Under the pieces are notes generated by a model. That model was not told the DNA's origin. It saw only the letters and a list, made by a program, of their open reading frames with translations, and did no database searches. Shown here piece by piece: positions 1 through 11,898 of a DNA stretch of 64,000 bases. How positions within the stretch are numbered: position 1 is the first letter of the stretch; every line of letters begins with the position of its first letter. Made by a program: the position numbers and the translations under genes. The stretch lies in NCBI GenBank assembly GCA_029532415.1, contig JAQOTA010000052.1, positions 682,001 to 746,000 of the forward strand, in the 5' to 3' direction. The DNA comes from Marasmius tenuissimus. Lineage: Eukaryota > Basidiomycota > Agaricomycetes > Agaricales > Marasmiaceae.

Positions 1-851
1 GGAACACAAACGCCTTCTTTGCGTACATCTTCACGGTGAAAGTATTCGGACTCAAATGGGAAACTCGCAAGCTTGCAGCTGTGATGCTTGCCACGATGGG
101 TACGATGGCTGTCGTCTACGGTGGAGCAAATACGCCCGCGGCAGATGACACTGCTACCGCAGTAGACAACACCACTCCCTCTGCGTCGGATCAAGCCATC
201 GTTCCCCGCAGGCCTACCAGCCATTTGGCGGGAGACTTACTGACGTTAGTCGCCTCGGTAGGCTACGGTGGCTATCAAGTCTTCTACAAGAAATACGCCG
301 CATTATCGTCCGACCCAGATTCGGAAGATATGGACCGAGAGGACTATCAACGTCTTCCGGAGGGAGACGACACAGAAGGTGGAAGACGGCTTTCAGGCTA
401 TCGAGAAGAGAGCGAAGAGGCGCCTCCTTTCGGCCTTCACTCCAACTTCTTGACGTCTTCGATTGGGTTGTGCACGCTACTTTTGCTGTGGATACCCTTA
501 CCGATCCTTCATTGGTCGGGCGCCGAGCCATTTAGATTGCCTTCAAGTATGACCATAGTATCAACTATTGGTGCGATTGCCCTGACCGGATCTCTATTCA
601 ATGCGGGATTTATGGTGAGCTTGAGGCTTGGTGCACGCCTTTTGTCCACACTGACGTAGTACAATTAGATTCTATTGGGCCTTTGGGGCCCTATCATAAC
701 TTCAGTGGGAGGACTGTTGACTATCGTGCTGGTCTTTTTTTCGGACGTGTTCCTTGGAGCCACTGATGCTTTCAACCTCTGGACCGTTTGCGGATCAGCC
801 ACAATCATTGCAGCGTTCGGGGTTCTAGCATACGACATGGTCGGGAGGTAA
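1..851 (+). CDS. Drug/metabolite transporter (EamA/SLC35F-like), 5' truncated
   Basis: The reading frame is open from the window edge (codons start at base 3), so the N-terminal half lies outside. The visible ~264 residues hold several hydrophobic helices separated by a long polar, acidic loop rich in Glu/Asp/Arg (about 265-430), then further helices to the stop at 849-851. One 54-nt intron (615-668, gtgagc..tag) must be removed; without it the frame stops at once. The first visible residues (NAFFAYIFTV) and the closing helices (ILLGLWGPIITS, LTIVLVFFSDV) are typical of the 10-helix DMT superfamily, close to fungal vacuolar YML018C/THI74-like and animal SLC35F proteins. Substrate cannot be told. 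It is convergent with the phosphatase gene. Confidence 0.8.
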
Positions 852-1441
852 ACTACTCGCGAGCGATGAGATAATAACACATCTCCTACAAGATAAACGA
901 TGTATTCCTTGTCAATGCCGAAACCATGGGTAAATCAACAATGATTGTGAACACAAACGTCGCAGAGCATTCTGATGTTCAATAGATAGCAAACAGAGAA
1001 TAAGACAGTGGAAAGACCAATGATACCTGGAAAGGGAGAGGTGAACGAAAGGAAAAAGGGAGACAAATCACATATGTGTACAGGAGGAAGCTCAGAAATG
1101 CATGTGTATGTAAGGTACCTAGCAAAAAGGACAGAAAGACGAATGGAGTGGGAAGGGTTACAGGCGGGCCATCCGTGAGGCTGATACCAAATGGGAGATC
1201 GTGGCGTGCAGATGAATCAGTTCCTGAACGAAACAGGAAGGCATTGATTGCAGTTGGAGTATGAAGTTGGGCGATAGCAACTTCAGATCCTGAACCGAGA
1301 CAAAGTCATTATTAAATCGTGTACGTCCGTCATGCAGGGAAGCGAGGCGACCTAAAGTCCGGGGCTCTCAAGTGGCCGTCGCCATCAAACTGTGATTTGG
1401 ATTATGATGAGTACAGTTGGCAGAAGGATTGTTGATTGGCG
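852..1441. other. Intergenic region between converging genes
   Basis: 590 bases between two stop codons, expected to hold both 3' UTRs. It is purine-rich on the + strand from about 960 to 1160. I see no coding exon, RNA gene or repeat. Confidence 0.6.
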
Positions 1442-2981
1442 CTACCTTTTCCGTTTGGCTTTCGTCATTTCCTTGCGCAACGCGGCTCCATCAAGAGGCT
1501 TCAAAAGTTCAAATGCACACAGCAAATCCTCCGAGACACTGCAGAGGGCAAAAACATGAATACGACTGAGGAACTGGGGCGATGCGTATGGCATCTCACC
1601 TCATGCATGCGCCGTAGTTATCAAACTCTGGAAGAAAAACGTAAGAAAACGGACCGAAGTTATAGGAGAACGGCGAACCTCCACAGTAGTTCGGTGCACT
1701 GAACACCGTAACCAACGTCCGATCGTTCCAGAACTCGTAACCATCCTCAACCACCATGTGTGCTCGGCATATAAGGTCCATGTCGTATCGAACCAGAAAC
1801 TCATTAATGATGCCCTTCCCGAAGCAATAGCTGACCCCTCGTTCGTTGTCCTCCCAGTCCATGGCTGTATCTGATGGATCAGACCACAGGAGGTCGTTCA
1901 GAAGTCCGTAGTCAGGAACGTCTGTTGGTCGCTGTATTCGCTTTATGTCGTCCATGGAATGTAATGATGGAGAAAGCCCGCCGTGCACACAGAATATTTT
2001 GGATGCGACAACGGCTGCGATGGGGAGACAGTTAAAGACATCAATGAATGTTTTCCATGTCTTGATGTTCGACCGCCGCTTGCACTCATCATAAAAGCCA
2101 TACACTAAGTGAAAGAGATTATGAGTCATCAAAGGACAAGAGGACGACCAAGCACACGCACCCCTCGTCACATTTGCGCATTCATGATTTCCCCGTAACA
2201 AGAAGAAATTCTCGGGAAACTTGATTTTATAGCACAAGAGTAAGAGAATGGTCTCAAGACTCTGCTTCCCTCGATCAACGTAGTCTCCGAGGAATAGATA
2301 GTTGGCAGCAGGGGGGAAACCGCACATTTCAAAGAGTCGAATGAGGTCAGAGTATTGACCATGCACATCTCCTACAATCTTCACCGGAGGCGAAAGTTCT
2401 ATCAGCGTCGGTTGACTGAGGAAGACTTCGCGAGCTGCGAGACATATCGCTGTGATTTCCGTGTTCTTGAGACACAACGACTTGCTGACTTTGCCGGTGT
2501 ACCCAACATCAAGTAGTCGCTGTATCATGTCATCGACGTCAAACGGTTTCTTCCCTGCTCCATTCGCATCTGCCTGTCCATTGCTGCTGGGATTAGAACC
2601 AGAACTCAATGGTGTTGCATTGGAAAGTATGGTGCCTTGACTGGGTGGAGCATCAATCGGTACGGGGGGTGTTATGGGTGAGGGCTGGGGGGAGATTGAC
2701 GGTGCAGCTGGAGAAGATGGTTGGAGGAATGGATTATTAGAGCCTTTCGAATTAGGAGAACCGTTACTTGTTGAAGAACTAGACACACTGAGGGATGGAG
2801 TTCCGTTAGGAATGGTTTGTGAATCGGAACCCTTTGCTGTCGTTGAAGCTGTCCCTTTCGAGTTACTCGTCGACGTCGTTTCTGCAGACTCTTCTGTGGG
2901 GTTCTCTGAGGAAGCTATATCATTCCCGACGTCCTTCTCTTTCCCGCCCTTTTTGGACTTCTTGGATTGCTGCTGGCCCAT
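1442..2981 (-). CDS. PPZ1: PPZ-type serine/threonine protein phosphatase
   Basis: Exons 2981-2162, 2104-1679, 1627-1600 and 1538-1442 give 456 residues. The N-terminus begins [11 protein letters not shown], a likely N-myristoylation site, followed by a ~140-residue Ser/Pro/Thr-rich tail and then a PP1-type catalytic domain with the metal-binding motifs GDVHGQ, GDYVDRG and RGNHE and the closing SAPNYCGEFDN. The latter appears only after removing intron 1628-1678, and [13 protein letters not shown] only after removing 2105-2161. The myristoylated tail plus PP1 core, and [16 protein letters not shown] at the core start, point to PPZ rather than PP1. In yeasts Ppz controls K+/Na+ homeostasis, salt tolerance and cell-wall signalling, usually held in check by Hal3/Sis2. 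Introns 1628-1678 and 2105-2161 are 3n and stop-free, so automated calls may wrongly retain them. Confidence 0.93.
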
Positions 2982-3450
2982 CTGAGACTGAGCACCCGGT
3001 GGTTGAGGCGAAGACGGCCTGGCCTTCGAAAGCCGCGATGTAAATACTGAGAGAAGAGTGGGAGCCAGGATGACTTAGTATGACGACGTCGAGAGCGACA
3101 ACGGCGAGGACAGCGTGGAGAGGGGAAAAGCTTGAACCTGCTCAACGGCGAGCTTCTACAGGTAACACATGAGCGCCCAAAAAGGAGATTGGAACCGTTT
3201 TTGTTCACTTTTGCCCTGAATTTCACACGTTTTTTCTCCACACCTGCTGGGCATATTGGACTCACAAATTGAACTAAAAACTGCGTAAATGACAGGAGAT
3301 TCGATATCACATTAATCAACCCGCTTCAAGTTCAATCTCGAGCTTCAGTTATCGAGCACTCATGGTGGTGGCATAATGATGTGCATAAGACATACAATTG
3401 CGCATGCAGAGAGCGTATAAAAAAGACTAGCCTATCATCCAGTAATCCCT
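2982..3450. other. Phosphatase promoter and RPS11 3' region
   Basis: 469 bases between two genes transcribed leftward. It should contain the RPS11 terminator and the PPZ promoter/5' UTR. No conserved coding exon or RNA gene was recognised. Confidence 0.5.
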
Positions 3451-4199
3451 CTAGAATTTCCCGAACGACTTGGCAGCAGCCTTGTTCTTTGACACCCGCA
3501 GAACGTTGAAACGAACAGTCTTCGACAGTGGCCGGCATTGACCTAATCAACCATATATGAAATATTCGCAAGCTTATTTCAAGTCCCATACTCACCGACA
3601 GTCACGATGTCACCAGCTTCGACACGGAATGCAGGAGAAACATGTGCGGCCAAGTTTTTGTGTCGCTTTTCGTAACGGTCTGAAAATCAAGAGCTCAGAG
3701 ACTGTAGACAAGTGCACCGATAAATCGACGCACTGTATTTGGGGATGTAATGGAGGTAGTCTCGTCGGATGATGATGGTACGGGTCATTTTGGTGGAAAC
3801 GACCTTGCCAGTCAAGATACGGCCACGGATAGAAACGTCACCAGTGAAGGGGCACTTCTTGTCTACGAAAGGATAAGAAAGGAGTCAGTAGAGCCATCGA
3901 CACGAAGAGGTTGATAACGCACCAATATAAGTCCCGTTAATTGCATCAGAAGGCGTCTTGAAGCCCAGACCAACATCCTTGTACCACCGCTTTTCCTTCG
4001 TTGAAACCTTCTTTCCGCCTGATAAACGCACCCGATCGGATTAGACCCTCCATACCGTCCAGTCAAAGTTTCGCAACATACCACGGGCCTTGGCGTTTTG
4101 GAAGAGGTGCTGCTTTTGATAGTGTCTCTCAATCTACAGGAGAGGTGTTAGGCCTATTCAAAATAATTGCGAAGTCCATAAACGTACTTGTTCGGCCAT
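3451..4199 (-). CDS. RPS11: 40S ribosomal protein S11 (uS17)
   Basis: Six exons on the minus strand give about 154 residues. Exon 1 is only 12 coding bases (4188-4199, MAEQ), exon 2 is 4082-4133, and the last exon ends in [17 protein letters not shown] at the stop 3451-3453. The middle exons read [38 protein letters not shown] and [12 protein letters not shown], matching uS17 along its whole length. This protein sits in the body of the small ribosomal subunit and binds 18S rRNA. A very short first coding exon followed by several introns is common in fungal ribosomal protein genes. The intergenic region to DNA ligase (4200-4742) is a shared divergent promoter. Confidence 0.95.
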
Positions 4200-4742
4200 G
4201 GCGTTGGTCTTGAGGGTCTTGAGAGCCGCGACGACTGCCTTCGAGAATTTGGGGAGTTGTTGACACTTATTGACACTCAGAACTGGGAAAGCCACTGCGA
4301 TGAAACTATGCAGTACCTCGGAAATTGCCGGTTTCCCGATTTGGAAATCGGTTCTTTCAGATCAACGCCCACCAGCTCAAAAGATGATTGTAAAATTCTC
4401 GTACAGGCAACGCCTGCAGTGAATTCGACCCTCGTCAAAACATTTGACGGCTGCTTGAGAGTTGCGTGAGCAGCAGGACAACCTGCTCGGCGTGCCATTG
4501 CCCCCGTTTGCGCATTATCTGAGGTACCGGTTGGATACGATTCATGGTGTCGCAAGCCGGCTGGAGTTGCATCGTATCATCTGCTGCTCGATTCAAACGC
4601 CTCATAGATGGCGCGATGTCCTTCCACTGGTTCTTGCCTCGTCGCTGCCAGACTCGGTAGTGGCTGATGTCACTGAGATTCTGAGTCAAGCAGCCGGGAG
4701 CCGGACTTGGTTAGCCCTGTGCAGTCACAAGGTCACGCCCAC
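4200..4742. promoter_or_regulatory. Divergent promoter region RPS11 / DNA ligase I
   Basis: 543 bases separate the divergent starts of RPS11 (left) and DNA ligase I (right). Short open frames exist on both strands but none resembles a known protein or has a start and splice context. I see no clear TATA box close to either start. Confidence 0.45.
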
Positions 4743-7700
4743 ATGTTCTTCCGGCGCGTCACTCGTCTCCATCATCATTTACGCGTCTCACCGCTCTCAA
4801 CCTCCTCTCGTTGCATGGGAAGGCAGCAAACGCTCGGAAAGTTCTTTGACATGGCCAAATCAGATCCACCGCAACAATCAACTCTCAAGGAAATGTGGAA
4901 GAAGCCGAAGGCAAAGGTCGAAGAGAAAGTAGAGGAACAGGAAGCTGCCATGATGGTGGACGAGCCCGTGGACGACCAAGATACGCGTATGGCTCAACCT
5001 GAATCACAATAATTGTGCAACTCACGGTCGCGTTTCAGCTGAAACTTCTAAGCGCAGGCATTCAGAAGCTTCCGAGTCCAGTGAGTATGATTCAGGTGGA
5101 CGTGAATTGCGCGACTGAGCCACGTATTCACAAATAGACGCGCCCAAAGTGAAGAAGAGAAGGATAGTCGACTCAGACGATGAAAGCACGGCTCCAGGTA
5201 TGATTATCTGCTACTTGAGCTGACCTGGAATGCCTCATCTTGCCTTAGCTGTCGCCTCATTGTCGAAAGAGAAGTTATCTCCTAAAGGCAAGAAGCAACC
5301 CAAACCCAAATCACCACGAAAGAAAGCCGCTGCCTCGCCTAGTAAGGATGAGGAGAACGACGAAGAAACGGGAGCAGTGTCTGCCGCTAGCGAAGACGAG
5401 AAAGACAGAGGCGAGGGCGAGGAGGAATTGTCAGAGGATGAAGACGCTGTTACGACGAGCGGTGTACAGGCATCGAAGACGTTCGTCCTTAAATTTCTCC
5501 AACCCCCTTTAACTACTAACGTCGGTCTTCAGAGCTCTAGCAGCCCTCTCCAAAACAAAAGATGTCGATGTCAAAGGCGGTTGGAAGGTCTCAGAACCGT
5601 GGGTCGCACTCTGCGTTTCGTTGTTCTGCTTGTTCACATTCAAACTAGTGTTCCATATATAGCTCTAGCACAGACATTCTCGATGATAGAGGCAACGACC
5701 AAACGGCTGGAGAAGAATGCCCTCCTCACTTCCCTCCTCCTCCTCGTCATTCAGCGCAGCTCTAAGAAAGACCACACATCACTCCTACAGGCAATCTATT
5801 TGTGTATAAATCGCGTGAGTTAATCCACTCAAGCTACTCTTCTCCCACCCACGCCACCATAGCTAAGCCCTGACTACGTCGGAATCGAACTCGGGATAGG
5901 AGAAAGTTTGTTGATCAAGGCCATTGCTGAATCTACTGGGAGAAGTTTGGCCACCGTTAAAGCTGACCTCAAGAAGGAGGGTGACCTTGGACTGGTAGCA
6001 ATGGTCCGTGGTGTCTTGCTCCCGTCCCTTCAGATGCTGACCATACGGAATCTAGAACTCGAAGAATAGTCAGAAGACGTTATACAAGCCGAAATCGCTT
6101 ACGGTTCCTTTCGTCTTTGCGAGGTTGAAGGAAATTGCGCTGAGCACCGGTCATTCTGTACGGTGTATGTGCTTCTTGAGAGAGTGTCAGTCAACTAACG
6201 GCGCGATTTTACAGTCTCAAGCGAAGAAGGTTGGAATTATAACGAAACTTCTGGCAGCTTGCCAGAATTACGAGGCTAAGTATATCGTCCGGAGTTTGGA
6301 GGGCAAACTTCGGATTGGTAACGCGGAGAGGTCTGTTCTGGTTGCATTGGCACATGCTGCCGTGCTGGCAGAGAAGGAGAGCTGTACGTTAAGGTTCTTT
6401 TACAAGGATCGGTTACTGATAGTCAAACAGCGAATAAGAAGTGGAGTAACGAAAAGCTCGCAGCACGGTTAGAGGAAGGCGCGGAAATCCTGAAATCAGT
6501 CTATAGGTAAGTGTTGTACCGTTCCCTCTGTTTTTCAGACTCGCCTATGACCTCTTCGTAGCGAGTTGCCCAGCTACGATGAAGTTATACCTGCTCTTTT
6601 GGAACACGGCATAGACGGTGTACGGGATCGTTGCAAGTTGAGACCTGGAGTGCCGTTGAAACCGATGTTGGCCAAACCAACGAAAGCCATCGGCGAAGTC
6701 CTTGATCGGTTCGAGAACAAGCGGTTTACTTGTGAGTATAAGTATGATGGAGAGCGAGCGCAGGTCAGTGCCTTCATCAAGAACAAGGCGGTGAGGCCTG
6801 AACTTCGCTGTAGGTCCACAAGCTGGAAGATGGTACTGTCGGGGTTTTCAGTCGAAACTCTGAGGACATGAGCAAGAAGTATCCTGATCTTGTTGAGCAA
6901 CTTCCACGCGTGAGTACTACGGGTGGACATCGAGTTAGCATAATCGTTGACACCCCATGTTCTCTAGTGCATCAAGGAGTCAACGAAGTCATTCGTCCTA
7001 GACGCAGAAGCCGTGGCAATAGATCGTACCACCGGCAAACTGATGCCATTCCAGGAGCTCAGCCGAAGGAAGCGAAAAGACGTGAAAGTGGAGGACATCC
7101 AGGTCCGCGTATGTCTATTCGCGTTTGACCTGTTGTACTTGAATGGCGAAGTAAGTCCCGTCTCCCCGTCCCATCCTAACGTTTTGATATATATATTCCT
7201 GCTCCAGCCTTTGTTGCACAAACCACTCACTGAGAGGAGAAAACTCTTGCGTGAACACTTCGAACCTGTCGATGGAGAATTCCAGTTCGCCAAGTCTTCC
7301 GACAGCGAGACGACGGAGGATATACAGACCTTTTTGGAGGAGAGTGTGAAGGATGGGTGCGAAGGTCTCATGGTAAAGATGCTTGAGACAGACGCGAGCT
7401 ATTATGAGCCTAGCAGGCGCAGTGTCAACTGGCTCAAGGTATGGGTTCCTGTGTCTCGTGGTACTGATCTACTGCTCACCGTCGGACCCTAGCTGAAAAA
7501 GGATTATCTGGCAGGCGTTGGTGACTCCTTGGACCTCGTCGTCGTCGGAGGGTTCTACGGAAAGGGTAAACGTACAAATGTTTACGGTGCTTTCTTACTG
7601 GCGTGCTATGATGCCGACTCGGAGGAGTTCCAAACGATAAGCAAGATTGCAACTGGGTTCAGTGACGAGGCGTTGCAGTCACATTACGAGATGCTCAAGC

Positions 7701-8120
7701 CCCTCGAGTTACAGAAACCCCGGGGTGATTTGAAGGTTGGGGGCGCGAAGGCGGATGTGTGGTTCGAACCGCAGGTAGTTTGGGAGGTGCTAACAGCAGA
7801 CCTCAGTTTGAGCCCAATCTACACGGCCGCGCAGGGTTTGGTAAGGATCTTATTGCATGCGGGGTGCTATGATGTTCTAATGCTTAATGATAGGTTGGAG
7901 AGCGAGGAATATCTCTGAGGTTCCCCCGTTTCATACGGATTCGGGACGACAAGAATGCCGACGATGCTACCGGACCGGAACAGGTGAGCTCTGCGTCTCC
8001 TCGACGCGCAGACGACTTGATTAAAGCAATTACTAGGTAGCAGAGATGTATCAACGCCAGGCGCTCGCACAAGGAAGTGGGAAGAAAAAGAAGGGCGACG
8101 CAGAAGACGACTTCTGGTGA
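4743..8120 (+). CDS. CDC9: DNA ligase I (ATP-dependent), probable dual nuclear/mitochondrial
   Basis: Seventeen exons (4743-4986, 5039-5080, 5138-5197, 5249-5480, 5533-5598, 5649-5814, 5863-6003, 6056-6157, 6215-6383, 6431-6506, 6562-6763, 6814-6909, 6968-7150, 7208-7438, 7493-7840, 7894-7983, 8037-8120) sum to 2532 bases, 843 residues from the first ATG. Codon 25 is a second ATG (4815) opening [11 protein letters not shown], a PCNA-interacting (PIP) box. Residues 1-24 are Arg/Ser/His-rich with no acids, like a mitochondrial presequence. A charged low-complexity region with [10 protein letters not shown] follows, then the DNA-binding domain ([26 protein letters not shown]), the adenylation motif [10 protein letters not shown] with the nucleotide-accepting Lys493, and the OB fold ending near GISLRFPRF. 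It seals nicks in replication and repair. Start choice is discussed in the findings. Confidence 0.95.
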
Positions 8121-8134
8121 TCGATGTATATTAT

Positions 8135-8775
8135 CTATTTCCCAACTTTTTTAACTTCGTCTTTTGCTTTCTGAACTGCTTCTGTCACGGACTCCTTTGC
8201 TTCCTTCACAGTATCTTCCACGGCGCCGGTAAGGCCTAGTTTCTGTTCCCTTCCACCGTAATACCAGTAGTTCACGAATCGAACGCCCTGTATGGATTGA
8301 GCAACCGCGTTTGTAGAGTGACACGCGAGCAAGAGATAGTTCCGGGGTTGCACGCGCCATGCTTTGAGTTCGGAAAGGATCAGATGAGAAGGTCAGCTTG
8401 ACAGACGGATCAACGAACCAAAGCGCATGAAGACCGTGCTGCAAAAACGAAATATAGTTCTGAGTTGACCGTACTGCAAATAATGAACACAGAAACGCAC
8501 GAGTAGCATGCCAAGGCAGTGGTCATGGTGCCTGAGATGACCTCTTCATCCTTGCTGAGATCTGCAAGAGCTGCAAGTGGAAGTCCCCAGTTTGCGACCT
8601 AGAGAAACGTCAAGACGAGATTGCCTGAAAATGTGGTTGAACGTACGGGACCCCAGAAGTGTGTGCCTACAAATAATATGAGATGGAGGTGAGCGAAAAT
8701 TGCCAGAGAGAACGTACTGAAGAAATACTCTCTTGCAGCTGGAGAGCGCAGCCAGTTAGCAAAGGTAGAGGCCAT
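8135..8775 (-). CDS. MPC1: Mitochondrial pyruvate carrier subunit 1
   Basis: Five exons (8775-8718, 8666-8647, 8598-8501, 8438-8419, 8361-8135) sum to 423 bases, 140 residues. The core carries the MPC family signatures: an N-terminal amphipathic stretch ([20 protein letters not shown]), [14 protein letters not shown], the helix around ALACYSTVFMRFAW and [18 protein letters not shown]1 pairs with MPC2/3 in the inner mitochondrial membrane to import pyruvate. Two internal exons are only 20 nt each. The C-terminus carries an unusual ~30-residue charged tail of Lys/Glu/Ala/Val repeats (see findings). The stop lies 14 nt from the ligase stop, so the two transcripts must overlap tail to tail. Confidence 0.95.
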
Positions 8776-9103
8776 TGGGAAAAGTAACAAGGAAGTCGAG
8801 CAGTGAGAAGGTGGGAGACCTGGGTATGACAAATCTCGAGTACGAGAACTTTCTCACTGTAATAGTTAGCCGAAGGTCTGCTCCTCCGTTGGTTACTCCT
8901 TCCATCATAGGCAGAGAGTCGCTCAAGAAATGTTCTCTTAATGGTATGTTCTTACTTGACTTTCATTCTCTTCCCTTGGTTCACTCTATCCTGCTCATTC
9001 AGGGATATTGAAGCGCGTCTCAAAAAGGAAAACCACGTTGCCTGTATAAGTCCGAGGTGGGAAGACCTCATGCTCACCGTGCTTTACATTCCTTTCCCAA
9101 GCC
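8776..9103. promoter_or_regulatory. Divergent promoter region MPC1 / unknown gene
   Basis: 328 bases between divergent start codons. Open frames here are short and lack splice-consistent continuation. No specific binding site was recognised. Confidence 0.4.
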
Positions 9104-10498
9104 ATGCAACCACCAAACTACGCAACTCCATATTACAGTCAAACAGCATACTACCCTAATCAACCTTATGAAGCCAATGGAAACTCCAATTACACGCCCT
9201 TCTACTCTTCATATCAGTCACCATGGCCGAATCATGCCGCCGCTCGACAGACACCTTATGCCCACCCATCTCAGTTTCCTCAGCCATCGGCTGCGAACCA
9301 ACAAAGATATAATACTCAGCCTGGCTTAGGGTCTGCAATGCCTTTGAAATCGTCGTTGAAACGAAATGATACAGTGCCGGCAAATGCTGGCGCTACACCC
9401 GCCACCCAACCGACGCCTCTCAAGCGCAGACGGAGGACCAAATCTAACCCTCAGAATCCTCCAGAGGCGCAGGGGACCCTGCAGCGTCAGCGTACGATAT
9501 CCAATCCTCAACAGCCGCAGGCTTTGGATACCGATTACCCAAGTACATCTTCACAACTCAGATTGCGATTCATTTTCTTGGCTGATATCAGGTTGCAGCC
9601 CGTATGTTCTTGACCTTGCACGGTTCGGACGAGATCCATATAGAGAACCTCTCTGAGGTCGCTATGCAGGAAATCAGATCGAATATATTTCCAATTTGGC
9701 CTCACGGGATGGTGTTGGATGAACTCAAGGATCTGGACTGGAGGGTCAGATTCAATAATTCGCCATGGAATGCCACCGGTGTTAATGCGACTAAGTGCCT
9801 ATCTTCGTTGCTTCAAACTTTGCCGCTCCTTCTGACCTCCCTGGTCATCTCAGGTCTTTGGATATGCTTGTTGAGCTATTCACACTGTTTGCAAGACGGG
9901 TTCGTACTGTTCTATCACTGGTTCCGATCGTTCTTAACCTCAGTCTACGTTCAGGGCTATGCTTTTCAAACTTCGCTGTCAACTGGAACTTCAGTGAGTA
10001 TCCCACGCCTCTGATGACTATTGAAGTTTGACCATTCCGGACAGACCCCACGGCTCGTCTTCCTTGCTACGGAGATCGACGATGCTTGCAAATACTTCTT
10101 CGCCCATCCTCTCAACGGAGGAAAGAAGATAACCTTTATCAATCCTCCGACGCATATTCGAAACAAGTTGTTCCACCTCCTGCAACAACACTCGAAGGTT
10201 CGCGGTCACATAGAATCTCACTATGATGAAGAGACGACTACGTTCTCCATCGAGTTAAGACAGGGTCTGTACACGGGTAAGCACTTCATCGGACCTTGAT
10301 CGCTGGTAGTCATCTCAGATATCTCTCTCAGGTCAAAAGATCACCGCAGCCCATCTACTTGCTGCAGTATTGCACAAGCTGGATTACTTGAATGCCACAC
10401 TGGAGACATCCGTACCTATGGCACGCAAAGGTCCTTTTGCGAAGCTCGGGTTTGGCTCAAGACCTGAGTTTTTCCTCTTCAAGGTATCTCCAACTTAG
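9104..10498 (+). CDS. Uncharacterised protein: Tyr/Pro/Gln-rich head, basic patch, globular C-terminal domain
   Basis: I do not recognise this family. Exons 9104-9542, 9599-9794, 9854-9899, 9955-9993, 10045-10276 and 10332-10498 join in frame to about 372 residues. The first ~70 residues are strongly enriched in Tyr, Pro, Gln, Asn and Ser (NYATPYYSQTAYYPNQPYE) and nearly free of charge, prion-like in composition. A basic patch PLKRRRRTK near residue 105 resembles a nuclear localisation signal. The C-terminal ~220 residues look folded: FLTLHGSDEIHIENL, LDWRVRFNNSPWNATG, LVELFTLFARRGYAF, ACKYFFAHPLNGGKK and KLDYLNATLE. The last codons read through gtatctccaacttag to a stop at 10496-10498; an extra 3' intron is possible. 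It lies tail to tail with IDI1, 97 bases apart. Confidence 0.7.
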
Positions 10499-10595
10499 AT
10501 TTGCGTTCGCGTGGTGCATATTGCGCTTTCGATATTCCTGTGTATTATGTATATATCCTACGGGTTTATGTATATCTAGCATAGAGCAGCGCATC

Positions 10596-11510
<915 letters not shown>

Positions 11511-11790
11511 CGTACGACTAGGTCTGGTTGAAGAAACAGAAAAAGAGCGCGTCTGATGAGTCAGACGAACGTGAACAAGGGCTCGATGTAGGCGGAACAG
11601 TTTGGATGATGGCGGTACAAGACATCGTTTATAAAGACCGGCCAACGGAAGTTCAGGCCCGTTCGGCTCGTCGAGGATAGGCTTGGGATAGGCCAAGGTA
11701 ATGATTCAAATAATATTCTCGCTGTTTTTGGTAGGGAAATCCTCAAAGGGGCCTCAATTGGTACAGATTACGACAAGTTCTACAACAGAA

Positions 11791-11828
11791 TACAGCGAGC
11801 AAGTACAGCAAGTTACAGCAAATTACAC
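11791..11828 (+). repeat. Imperfect ~10-bp tandem repeat between REC8 and IDI1
   Basis: The motif TACAGC recurs at 11791, 11804 and 11814, with a partial copy (TACAC) at 11824. The last three copies follow a 10-base period (TACAGCAAGT, TACAGCAAAT, TACACTGGGT). It lies 3' of REC8 and about 300 bases upstream of the IDI1 start. No function can be assigned. Confidence 0.55.
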
Positions 11829-11898
11829 TGGGTTATTACAGGTGCGGTATGGTCGGAAATTAGGCCGTAGCAAGTCCGAGGCCGCGACAAGAATCATA

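Noticed and set aside
2105..2161. Several introns are multiples of three without stops (PPZ 1628-1678 and 2105-2161, IDI1 10748-10798, INCENP 21152-21202, kinase 34993-35058), hinting at regulated retention.
   Set aside because: With roughly 130 introns of 50-70 nt, about one in eight should be 3n and stop-free by chance. Family alignments support removal in PPZ and IDI1. They are annotation traps, not a signal.
7761..7770. GGTTCGAACC resembles a tRNA B box.
   Set aside because: It is inside a conserved exon of DNA ligase and no A box or acceptor stem can be built around it.
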